A stretch of DNA of 64,000 bases. Source: Hybos culiciformis (lineage: Eukaryota; Arthropoda; Insecta; Diptera; Hybotidae). Below, one piece after another: positions 13,228 to 25,600 of this stretch; within the stretch, counting starts at the first letter, position 1; every line of letters starts with the position of its first letter. Where the stretch lies: NCBI GenBank assembly GCA_964007475.1, contig OZ023275.1, forward strand, positions 30,695,619 through 30,759,618, in the 5' to 3' direction. Below the pieces are notes generated by a model. It ran no database searches, was not told the DNA's origin, and saw only the letters and a list, made by a program, of their open reading frames with translations. The translations under genes were made by a program, and so were the position numbers.

Positions 13228-14699
13228 TTTATTTAATTACTTTTGAAAAAAAAATTAATAATTTATTTTTTCTCAAAGTACCAATGAAGTACTAATCGAT
13301 CAAATCCTTAATTTATTTAACTTTAAAATTAATTTAATTTTCATCTTTAATGAAGTCATTAACAAATAACCAATTAATTAATTAACCTTCGGGACAAGAG
13401 AAAATTTTACCTGTCGTTGATAATATAGCACTGATAATATAATATACAGTAGAGGATACAATCGTGCCAAAATATTTTTTTATAGTTTCCTTCTAGTGAA
13501 ATAAAGGTTACCTGTATAAAAATTTTGCTTCCGACCGAGTATTATATTAGTATTTGAAATTGTACAATAATTTTTTTCCCAGACAATGTGGATTTTGAAA
13601 GAAAATTTTATTTGAAAAACTCCATAATTAATTTATTTTAATATTAATATTTCGTTGTTTATCAACAGAAATTTTTAATTGTTATATAATAAACTAAAAA
13701 ATAATACAAATATGGCAAGACACAATTCAATAAACTTAATCTAGTCTCAAAAAGTCGAAAATATTCTAAAAATATCGAATCATAAAACATAAAGTATTAA
13801 ACATTTAAAGCTTTAATATTAATTACAGCGTTAATGAATATTTATGTAATATTTATAGAGTATTAATTAAATTCGTCTACCTGAATTTTAAAGGAAATAA
13901 ATTTCATTGAAAAATAAACAAATTTAAATCCTTCAATCTACATTGATATATAGTTTAATAATAAGTTATATAGGGATAATACTAACGATATACATTATGT
14001 GTGTACAATGTTCATAAAAATTCTAAAAAAAAAAGAAAAAAAATTGAAAAGAAATCAAAAAAGGTCACTTTCTTTAATCAATCAAAAACAATTTAATCAA
14101 GACATTATTATTAACCATCATCGTAAAAATCGTAAAGTTTTGTGCAATTACCATTGATTTTTTGATAACCCTCTTTTTAAATCTAAATCTTTAAAATTCC
14201 TTAAGTTTGAAAAAAAAAATACAAATATAAAATAAACTTTTATTTTGGTTCACTTTCATATCAAATAACTGTGTTGAGACGACCATCATACGAGAATATT
14301 GAAAATAATATTTTATTGTGATTTGAATGCGATAGAAGTGTGAACATTTAAAATTCTTGACGTTTTCAACCCGAACACCAAAACGGGCAGATAAAAATTA
14401 TTAGTTTTTAATTGAAAATTGGTCTATTATTAGCAATAACTAGAATTATCCTATTTCTCATTTTTAGGAAAACTTTTATCTGTTTTAATACGTGAACCAG
14501 TTGTATATGTTTTTTTTTTTTTTGAAATTTTAGTTTAATATTCTTATCAATATTATTTGTAATATATTATTTCTACCAAATAATCAATTCTATTTCTCGC
14601 TGACCCAAAAAAAACATTATTAGCATTATTTAAAACTTAATAAACTGTCAAATTGTAAGAACCACTGCAATTACTAACAATATTATTTGGTGGAGGTTC
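13228..14699. other. Region upstream of the KIX paralogue
   Basis: No coding exon is visible. Two donor-like ACAG/GT sites on the minus strand (near 13410 and 13511) mirror those upstream of KIX gene 1, marking the extent of the duplicated segment. The rest is AT-rich filler with no recognisable element. Confidence 0.4.
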
Positions 14700-15065
14700 T
14701 TCAGCTGGATAATTCTTGGTAATTGATGTAACAATTATTGAGCATTTAGTGCTTAATTTGTGACTATTAGTGTCACAAAAACTAGAATTTGTGCTCGCTT
14801 GATTTTTGAGAAATTTTGATTTTCTAATTTCGAACATGGGTCAAAGGGTCTCTCTGGCCGTATTCAAATTTTGAAAACATAATGATGCTATCATTTAGTG
14901 CTTAATTTCTGCCTATTTGGGCTATAAAAAATTGAATTTGTGCTCTTCAAAATTATGTGAAAACAATTTTTTTAGACTAGGCCAAAATTCCTAAATTTCA
15001 ACCGAATTTTTTTTCGTCGAATTTTGGAAAAGGGAAAATGCTACCATTTAATGAAAAATTGATTT
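14700..15065. repeat. Imperfect tandem duplication, about 150-bp period
   Basis: CATTTAGTGCTTAATTT occurs at 14743 and again at 14892, and a weaker CATTTAATG version starts at 15045. GAATTTGTGCTC follows the first two at the same distance. The copies are divergent, so this is an old local duplication. The open frame at 14637-14837 lies across it and is not gene-like. Confidence 0.55.
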
Positions 15066-18000
15066 CTTTTAAATCCAACATTTGAATTAAGGATAATAAA
15101 AATAAAAATAATTGAAAAAATGAATAAAATCTCTTTAGAATAAAATGATTTGAAAAGAAAATTATTTTATAGGGGAATTATAATTTTTTACTTGTATATG
15201 TGTGAAAAAGCTTTTATTATTTGGGGCGAAATTTTAAGAAAATTTTATGTTTCTTTTTTTTTTCATACCTACTTTTTTCTCTTTTTTTTTTTTGTTTTTT
15301 TTTTTATTTTACGAAAATATTTATTTCGTCTGATAAGTTTTTGTTTTTATATAATAAAAAGATACAGATAGGAGATGTTTGTAGGGAAATCGGGGTATTT
15401 TTAAAATAGGTGCCTGTTGAATGAATTTGCAACAAGTGAAGCAACAGGCGACGTTATAAGCTATTATATACATACTTATATACATTAGGGAATTTCAATA
15501 TCAAAGTTAAAAAAAAAAAAAACCAAAAAATAATTTTTTTTTTTTTAAATCTTAAAAAAAAAAAAAAAACTTTTTTATTTCTTTGCTTACGTGGATTATG
15601 AAAATCCGTATCATTGTATGTATGTGGAATGATGTTCTCGAAGAAAAATCTTAATATTAAAAGAAAATCTTTTTTTTTTTGGAATCATAAGAAATTTTTG
15701 TATAGGAAATTTTTTTTTTTTTCTTAAGTCATATATGACATATATATCGAATTTGGAAAATTTGATCGCATTTTATAAAAAAAAGTAAATAATTTTTTAC
15801 ATTAATTATTCGATCATCGATCTTAAAATAAATTTCTATTTACATAGCATTCCTTTTTTGAAGTTTAAACTTATTAATCTTCCTGATTTCGTAAAATCAA
15901 TTGGATTAAAAAATTTTTAACAAACTTATTATTAATAGACCTTGCATATTAATTTTGAAAGAAGCTAGTAATATATAACCATATAAATATCTTAAATATT
16001 AATTTTTCTATAAATTTTCATTAAAAATATATAATTTTCATAAACTTAATAATACTATATTTAGAAAATCAAATTAACAATAAATAGCCCAAAAGAGTTT
16101 TATATAAATACCTAAACTAATTAATCGATTGTAAGTCAAATCTTTATAAAAAAAAAAATAAAAATAATAATAATTTTTTTTTTCTTCCTACATTTTAAGT
16201 TAATTAGATCTACAAAATTCATTTATGCCCAGAATTTCAACCATATATGTAATTTTATATGATAAGTTAATGATATATTGAAAACAAGATATAAGGACTA
16301 TATATATGTAGTTATATATACTTTTGTATCCAAAAGAGATTTACAATCTTCACTAAATGATATAATGATTTTCTTAACTAAATATAAATTTTTCAACCCA
16401 CACCTCCCTATTCAATTAAATACTGTATATACCCTTCAATAAGATTTTATATAAAACTAATAAATATTATTTACCCTCAATCACCTTTTAAGTACTTTAA
16501 GTAATAAACAATTTTTGTATCTAACACTGGTTTATCCTTATAAGAATTTCATATGCATCCTTATTTCAAATGCCACTTATTGAAAAAAATAAAATAAATA
16601 AAAAATTCATTATAAATTAAAAAAAAAAAACTAGTGCTTAGTATAATAATTATCCAGCAAATGTTGTTATGTTCAAAAAAAATCTAATCTTCATGATATT
16701 CTAAAAATTTAGCTCTTAAAATTAAAATAAAGCTACATCAACAACTATATCATTACATAATTTTTTTTTTTTAGAATTAAGTATCAATTACAAAAATGCT
16801 TGAAAAGTTTTAAGTCGAATTTTAGGTCTATCTCGATTACCAATTACTAAACAAGCTAAATTATATTTATTCAATATTATATTCTTTAAAATATAATAAT
16901 ACTAATTAATAATTAAAAAAATAGAATATTGAAGTTATTGCAATTGTATATTAAAATTATTATTTTTGAGAAGTTTGCCTAAAAGCCACATTATATTATT
17001 TTATGTGGCAAACACAATTTTTCAGAAAATGTACACATAGAATCATTCAATTTGACAGAAAAGTCCTTAACATCCTTTTAAAACATATGAACAAGAATTT
17101 ATTTTTCTTAATATTAAAAAACAATTTAATTTCTTAAAGATGAAGAGAAAATTTATTCCCAGATGAAAAATTTACGAGAAATTGAATTTGATGGACACTA
17201 AAGAACAAACTATGTTTATTTTATATATATACATGTATAATGTATATAACTACATTAACATATATTTGTACATTTCAACAAAATTATTTGTAAAATGAGT
17301 GTTTAATTAAGTCATTACGAATGCATAAGTTATTAGAAATTTTGTGTAACGTGAAGAATTTAAAATCGTATTTCAGTTCGTCGGAAATGTTTTGGAAATA
17401 TGCATGTTATACTAATTTAAAAGGAAAATTTTTATCTAACAAACCAAGAAAGATATATAGAAACTTCTGTAATAGGAATATTATCATTATAGAAAATTGT
17501 AAACTTTGCTATGATTATTTAGAGGAGCAAAGACATTAAATGAGTTAAGTTATAGATTCAATATGGTTCAATATGATTATAGTAGGGCTTTGAAAGGAAA
17601 ATCCATTTTTTGCAAGTTTCAAGATTGGTATGAAAAGAAAATATTTGAATCATAAATATACGAAGTCTTCCGTTTTTCGAAATTTGTCTTAAATACTCTC
17701 GTCAGACACTACTTAATAAAGTCTTAATTAAATTTTAATTAAGAATTTTAAAACTATAAGTTTCGTTTAAAAATTATTTTAAATTTTGATTAAGAATCCA
17801 TAAACGTATGAACATTAAATTATACAAACATAGTCGACATAGATACATAAAGGTATGTACAAAATAAATTTTTATTTAATTTTCTTATCTTTTAAGACAT
17901 AATTTAATATCAAAATGTTTATCTAAAGAATATAATTAAGTTCTTCTACTTTTTTTTTAATAGAATAAATGTGTAAATAAATTTAAATACCAACGTTTAC

Positions 18001-21000
18001 CTACATGTGTTTTCTTTACAATAGCAATACGTAAGAGTCCTCAGATTATTTGTCCATTTCCTTGTGTATAAAAGGATAATATTTGTACATTTGTTAAAGA
18101 AAAAGAAATACCTTTATTTTATTAAAAAAAAAAAAAGAGTAAAAAAAGCGTACATATTTTATCTTTCTTATAAAAATAAAATATTTTGAAATATTTTTAG
18201 GATTGAAGACTAAATTTTAATGTTGTACATGTGATTAGTTAGTAATATTTTGCGTAATAATCAGCATGACGCAATAAATGGTAAAGTGTTTTTGAACATT
18301 GACAAGAATAAGTTAGCATAAAAAATATTACAAAAATTTTAGGAAGTTTTGTTGCGGTACGAAATAATTTTTTTTTTTCTAAAAACAAATTTTATATAAA
18401 GGCCTAATTCTAATTAAACACTAAAAAAAAATTTAGATTATGAACTATAAAACTGTCTTCGCGCCTTCGTTGAGATTATGGTAATGTCACCGATTATACC
18501 ATAATAAGCGTAGGATAATTTCCTTCAAGCCACTAGAATTTGAAGATAAATTTTTGATAAAAGGTCTAAGGTAATTTCAGTTACTTAAGAAGACATGTGC
18601 ACATTTTACACTTTTTCCCAATCATAAAAATCGATAAATTTTTGAGCTAGAAATTCAAACGGAAAAATTAATCTTATCGTTTTCATTGGTTTTTAAGTAA
18701 TTATGATGGTAATGGAATATTTGTTTTTATCATCAGATTTTTTTTTAATATTTGAATGTTCAATAATGCAAATTTATAGGTATATGTACTATTGTATGTA
18801 CATGTACAGTACATTATTAATGAAATAAGAGGAAAAATTCTCAAACTTTTATGTTTTCATTGCACATGACGAAAAGCTTTTCTACCACCACTAAAGTAAA
18901 TAATTCTCCCCAATAACCGCCTACATGTATTTCGCCGCAATTCACACAGTGAAAATTATTTGATTGTATTAACAGACCTGTTGCTAGTGACGTAAATTAT
19001 TAATTAATCGCTTATTCTGTATGCTTCATATGTATTTCATAAAGTAATAAAAATTGCTTGGTTTTTGTGACCGGATCTAAAATGTTTGTACATGTTGGTA
19101 GAATGATTTCGCAGATATCAATTGGCTGATCCAGTGCTGAAAATTCCTATTAAGAAACAAACTAATAAATTCATAGATAAAGTCAAACCAGCTTACGACC
19201 GTGAATGACGTCCGTATAAGATACGTAAAATATATATATATGACATTATATTAAAATTTTAATAAAATATTTTAAACATTTTGGCATTTCATTGCGTTGA
19301 GTGATAGTTATAGTGATGATAACTCCGAGTTTAATGAAAATTTATACATAGAATTTTTTTGTTAAAAATCATGTAAATATACAACTCTTTTTGGCTTTAA
19401 AACAGTAGACCATTAAAAGAGCAAATTTTTTTCCACTTTTCACTGTAGTAATAAATATATGAAATCACTTTTCTAATACAACAAAGAAAAAACGTCTACC
19501 TTTTTGTAGTAAGTGAAAAAAAAAATAAAGGAAAATTCAAAATAAAGGATGTAAAGATGATGATTATTATTGTAATGGTATATATTCTATTCGCACAAGT
19601 ATTAAAAAATAATATCCTCCATTTTTCTACTTTTAGAAAATACATTTTTAAACAAAAAATTAAATGAAATATATAATTTTCATACAAGGATTACAATATT
19701 AAAGGCCCTTAATTCAGTTTTCCAAATATTTTGTTCTCGATTTCTTCAATATAATTCATTTTATTCAGCTATTTTAGATATTTAATGTAAACAATAATCT
19801 AAAATTTATATTTTGTTAGTTGAAACAATTGCATAATAAATGCAAAAAAAAAAATTATGGAACTTTATATGAATTTTAGATATTCTGGAAAAGCATCTCT
19901 CCAGTGTTTTGACATAATTCAAAATCGAATATCCTTTTTCCTTTCTTGAAAAAAAAAAAAATAAATAAAAAATAAAGTTAATAAAAAAAAAACTTTTTAT
20001 TCAAAAAGGATTCAATTGAACACTTTTTTTCGTATTTTTTTTTTTAACTTTTTCTCATCATTAAAAATTCTGTTTGTGCCAAAAACAAATCTTTTTGTTT
20101 TTTAAAATCAGTTTCAAAGTTAACGCGATCCGATACGGTCCACATCGGCTCTCGAAAAATAAATTGTATTTGTTTTATTTTATTTCTGTTTCTTTTTTTT
20201 TGAGACATTTTCTATTTAAATTTTGTGTTTTTTTTTCTACATTGAATGTGTGCCGAATTATGAAAATTTATTAATAACTCTTTGATTTCAATAATTGCTT
20301 AAGATAAAAATAAAAAAAAATTGCTGATAATTAAATTTTATTCAACATTATAAAATAATTATTTTTATTTTTATTTTATAACTAAAACAAAATGTACAAA
20401 AAAGTGTTACAAAAAATTGTTAAATAAAAATTTTTTAATTTTAATTAATACATAAATGTCGAAATTCTAGTTAACAGAGTTTAAAACCAAATTAAAAAAA
20501 AAAGTAAGGTAAGAAAATATTTATAATAATAATTGTTTGTCTGTCTCCTTTAAATAAAAATTACAAGAAGTTGAAAATTTGAGTTCCAACAGTGTCCTGA
20601 TAAATATTGGCGCCAAAGCTTATTCAAGCCGTATTTTGGGAGAAGTGTCAAATATTTCTGTTAATAGTTCAATATAATACTAAACAGAAAAATGATAGCT
20701 ACCCCATAATTTCCATATATCTCTTCATTTGTATACTGATTATCTGTTTGTCATAACAGGGAAAATTAATTCATTTTTCCTTTTTAATATATCTTTTCAT
20801 ATAGTTATATACCAATATTCGACATTAAAATTTCTGAAACTCATTTTTTATAAAAAAAAAATAATTATTACAATTTATTTTTCACAAGAAAAAACAATAA
20901 AAATCATAATTCGGAATAGCAGCTTTTGCTACAAATAATTTGCTATAAATTTACAGCATGCACTGCCAGTAAATAATTTTATAATTGTTGTGCTATATTT

Positions 21001-21599
21001 ATAGTTGATTTTTCATCAAGTTATTGTTTTTCAGTGTGATGTACTCTCATACCTTAACTTCTATTAAAACTTGACTGGGTTTTTTGCTGTGCTGATTGAA
21101 CCATAATCATTGATTGTTATATAAATTTACATTTTATCGCTTTGGAAAATGAATTATTACCAACTCAAAATTTGTTGTTGTTACGGAGATTTTTTGAAAA
21201 TCCTACTCAACACAAAAGTATTAAAAAGTTAATAAGTTATACAATTTTTTTTAGTAAATAGGCTAGAAGTTAGACTTAAATAAAGATATTCAAAAAATGT
21301 CTTATTTCAAATAAAAGAAAATACAATCAGAATTCTTAAAAAATTATTAATGATTTGAATATTTTACTTAATGCATATTTTGGCAAAATTAAGAACAAAA
21401 GCTGTTGCAACAAGAAAATATTTAATTCGTTAGTAGTTTTTTTTTTTATTTCAAGTCTGGATATACCAAATATTATTAAAAGCTTAATTTATTGAAAAAA
21501 CTAAGTTTAATATTTGCAGCGATTATATTATCTGTTTTAAAAAACTGAAATTTACAAATCCAAAATAATATTATTCTTAATTTTTAAAAATTACTAGAA
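15066..21599. other. Gene-free AT-rich stretch
   Basis: Poly-T/poly-A tracts and TA-rich simple repeats dominate. Open frames at 15150-15409 and 20074-20274 are phenylalanine/leucine-rich translations of poly-T. The frame at 17321-17539 has a more balanced composition and a TATTTCAG acceptor-like string inside, but no domain I know. Two higher-complexity patches (about 18430-18620 and 18840-19230) show no coding frame. The first includes a 9-bp-arm hairpin at 18475-18505. Confidence 0.55.
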
Positions 21600-22163
21600 A
21601 ATGTAATGAAATCACCCCTCTACAAACTTTCCATATATTTTCAAACAGTTTTCAATAAATAAGAAAATTTTTCTAATAATAACGAATTTCTGCAGCTTAT
21701 CATTTAGGTATACTTTAAAACAAATTATATCGAAATTGTTATTCTAATTAATTTTATTTCTTGGAATTAAAATTTAAAAGGTTTGTCTTATATTTAAAAT
21801 ATGTATAGAGGGGCTTTTTGTGACTCCTATTTAAACTTAGAACAAAATTTAATTTACAAAAACCTAGTTTAAATTTTATGTGAAAATTAAGTATTTCACC
21901 AGAAAAAACTGAAAAATGTAATAAAGTCATCTCTCTATGGCTTTCTTTCTTTAAATTTTAGAAGCAAACCATATAAGATACAGACAGTTTGCTTTCAATA
22001 AATTAGAAAATTTTTCTAACAAAAACCAATTTCTGCAGCTTATCATTTACTTAAGAAAAAAAAAATTAAATATATCGAAATTTTAGTTCTAATTGATTTT
22101 ATTTCTTGGAATTAAAATTTAAATGCTTTGTCTTATTTAATATGTATAGGGACATTTTGTGAT
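21600..22163. repeat. Two-copy direct repeat, about 314-bp period
   Basis: Copy 1 (about 21600-21826) and copy 2 (about 21914-22163) share successive blocks in the same order. These are AATGTAAT followed by TCA and CTCTCTA-like text, AAAATTTTTCTAA, TTTCTGCAGCTTATCATTTA, ATATCGAAATT, and TTTATTTCTTGGAATTAAAA, then TTTGTCTTAT and TATGTATAG. Indels and substitutions between copies show an old segmental duplication. No coding frame runs through it. Confidence 0.7.
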
Positions 22164-22263
22164 TAATTACACAATATCCTTTTAATGCTTCTTATTCTTC
22201 AAAGTAATTTTCATTTACAAGACAATTTTTTTTTTTTTCAAAGTTTTTATTGAGAAAACATTG

Positions 22264-22621
22264 TTATAGACCAGCGGTCGGCAAACTTTTTTGGTCGTGG
22301 GTAAAATTCGCCTAAGATGAGATTTTTTTAAACTTATAGTGGGTCAGTGGCAATTTTATATGAAAGCAATTTAAAAAAAAATAATTAAATTAAAAGTTAA
22401 TTTATTTATTATCTAAGGCTTACAAAAATAATTGCTGGGAAAACTTTCTATTTTATATACAATTGTTGTAAACAAAAAATTTTTATATGCAATTGTTGTA
22501 AGCAAAAACTATATTCATTGATTTGGGAACCACTTCAAAATTTCGAAGCGGGTAACATGAAATGATGCTTTGGGTCACCCCGTGACCCACGGGTCATAGT
22601 TTGCCGACCGCTGTTATAGAC
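22264..22621. mobile_element. hAT-type MITE with 8-bp target duplication
   Basis: The element occupies 22272-22613. It begins CAGCGGTCGGCAAACT and ends with the exact inverse. It is flanked by TTATAGAC at 22264-22271 and again at 22614-22621. An 8-bp target duplication and CAG-GGTCGGCAAAC-type ends are hallmarks of hAT transposons. At 342 bp with no transposase it is non-autonomous and would need a hAT transposase from elsewhere. Intact target duplications and ends suggest a fairly young insertion. Confidence 0.9.
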
Positions 22622-25600
22622 ATTCCCATTCCCTTCAAAATAAATAAAGCGACAATTTTTGGTCGTCTTGAATTAAAAATAAATTTTACGTTTTTGAGTA
22701 ATTGCATTTTTTTTATATAAAAAGAAATTTATAGCCAGTCATGTTTAATGTCCTTTTTTTTCATTCTCATTTAGAACTTTACCTTAGAAAGCTCATAAAA
22801 TTATTAATTACTACGAAAAAAAAAAACTTATTTGTTCAAAAAAAAATATTTTTTTTTCAATGAAAAATATTGCTTAAATTTAAAATAATTACAAAAGGGT
22901 TTTGAATATATTCGCCACAATGTATTATTATCTTAATGACTTAAGAGAAAGAAATTTTCATCGAAAAATGGGATTGATAGTTCTGAGAACAAGAGAACTG
23001 TGATCAGAGAATTATGTTTGATACAAGATTTGAGTAATTAACAAATGAGAAAACTTTGATATTTACGACAGTTCTTTAAATAATTGATATTTTGTGTTTA
23101 GACTGTCACTGATACTTTTTATTAACATTTAAGAACTTCAATCGTATATACTATATAGTCTTGAAATTTTTACATAGGTTATATTATATACTTTATAATA
23201 ATAAAGTGCAAAAAATGAAATAAGTCCTAAGCGATGTGCAATAAAATTCGAGAAATATTAAAGCATATAGAATAGATAAGAATGAGTCAATGCAGTTATT
23301 AGTCGACGATACATGTATACTTTCCCTATATTAAAGCAACAAGTAGAATACATGAAAATACATAAAATTAAAATTAACTGCACTTTAATGATGATAAATT
23401 GACCAAAAAACATAATCAGGATAAAAAAAAAAAAAATTAAATAAAAGCTAATAAAGAAAATTATAATTTTTTACTTCAAAAAAAATATTTTTCATTGCAC
23501 CCGCAAAACCATTAAAATTGTTTGGGTGAAAATTTTCAAAAAAAAAATCACATTTTTATGGTTGAAAATAATGAAAAGTTGAAGAAAAAATTCAATCTTC
23601 TACAAAAATGTTTTTTAAATAGGATGGAGAAAAAAAAAACTAATTTAATAAAACTAATATGTTTTTGTCAAGTTTTTTTTTCTTCTAAGATGTCAGAAAC
23701 TATTATTTTAAAGGGTAAACATAATAGTTTTTTTTTAGTACAGGAAAATAGTGTTTGAACAAGCTCAATGAAAATGAAAATTATTCTCTTAGAAATAACT
23801 TCATCGATCTCAATTTCTGTGATCTCAATATAATCACTCAAAATTATTTTATGTTATTCAATAAAATACAACTGTTTGATCTAATAGTGATGACTTAAAA
23901 AGAAATGATTTCAAATTCAAATCTACATTCATCTATTAGAATAATGTGATTGTAAATTAAGTTCACACTCAATTTAATTATAATTAGAAACTAGTTACAC
24001 CAATCTTTTTTCAAAAAATTTCTTTCATTAGTCTAAAGCCTTTTTTTTTGTCAATGATAATAGAAAAGAGTCCTATTTCGGTTCCAACCAAACTTGTTTT
24101 AAAAAATGATTTGAATTCTTCTGAAGTTTGTTTCATTTAGATTAAGCAATACTTGTTGACGCTTACACCCCCCCATCTATAAATTTTTGGACATAAATCT
24201 TTCACTAACAAAGTCAATTTTAAAACAAATGGTGATTTGTGTACAGCAACCTTTCATCCTTCAAACAAGAGATAGCTTTTATGCTCTAAGTTTTGTTCTT
24301 TTTTATCAGATTCTTGTTTTACAATTTTTTTTTTTCTGTATTAAGATCCGGATATTATGTAGAACGAAGAAAACTAAATTCCTTCTGTTGTATTCTTAAA
24401 TTTTTTATTCTTAATAGAAATGGCTGTAATAGGGTACTTCCGGTTTATATAACTTAAAACTTTCTTCAGTAATTTAAAATTTTTTTTTATTTAAATTTTT
24501 ATTTTTTTTTATTATCTTGGCAATATCTTTTTATCCAGCATCCAACATAGTAAAACTTTTCTTAAGTCATTTTATGCTTCTTTTTAAAATTATTTTATTA
24601 ATTTTGAAAGAGAGTTAACCATAAAACTTAAATATTTTTAATGTTGTACTATTTCAAAAAAAAAATATGTAAGAAAAAGCTTTAATCTACATAAAAATAT
24701 TTTAATTTAAAAATTTAATTTTGAAAATAATGGCATCATCTTTTATTTTTCTAGTAAATTCACAACCCACGAGAATCCATAGTTTTATTATGTAGTTTTA
24801 TGTACAGAAACTCATAACCGAGTTAATTGGAAGTTACTTGATTAAATACAAGCCGTACTATATTTTTTTCATTCAAATTTTTCTGACATACCTATTACAG
24901 ACAAATCGCAATAATTTCCGATCGATACGCCAAACACAATATGTCAGAACTTTAAATGATAAATCGAACGTGTTGCTGACGACTAAGACGACAGACATTT
25001 CTCAAAACACATAGCTGCACTTACGTAAGGTTTTGCCATTTAATTCTGTCTCTTAATATTCACGTATGGCGGTCGTCACGACAGTTTTGTGAAAAAACTT
25101 TTTGATTAAACTTATTTTTTCCCAAATTTCTTTCTTCTTTTTTTTTTTTTTCGAGTGAAAAACCTAACTGACCATGAAAACACCCTATTTATTAATTTCT
25201 TCAATCAACTAATTGTTTACGCAGTAACTTTACACTTTTCTTCCAATTTATTTTTTATCCTAAGGTTTTTTTATTTTTTATTTTTTACCAAATCAACCAA
25301 AAGGAAAATTGTCTAGCTTTGAGAGGGAAGAAAACCCTTATTGCTTCATTTTTCTTTTCAAGAAAGAAAAAGTTTAAATGAAGATTAATTAAAAAAAAAA
25401 AAAAAACAGATACGAAAATTGCAAAATATGAAAAATTAAGATTTTTTGCAAACAAATAAAAAAAAAATTTATGTATGTTCGAGAAATCTTGAAAAGTGAA
25501 ATTCTATAAAATATTATAAATGAGCGTCAATGAATTTTCATTAAAAAAGCAGATATCGAATATCATTTCTAAATTTTTATTTTTACCATTTTAAATCGAT

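Noticed and set aside
15150..15409. Phe-rich membrane-like open frames
   Set aside because: They are translations of long poly-T runs and occur similarly at 28427, 59654 and other poly-T tracts.
17321..17539. 72-residue open frame with balanced composition and an internal acceptor-like site
   Set aside because: No domain, no paralogue in the window and no partner exon. This length is expected by chance in 64 kb.
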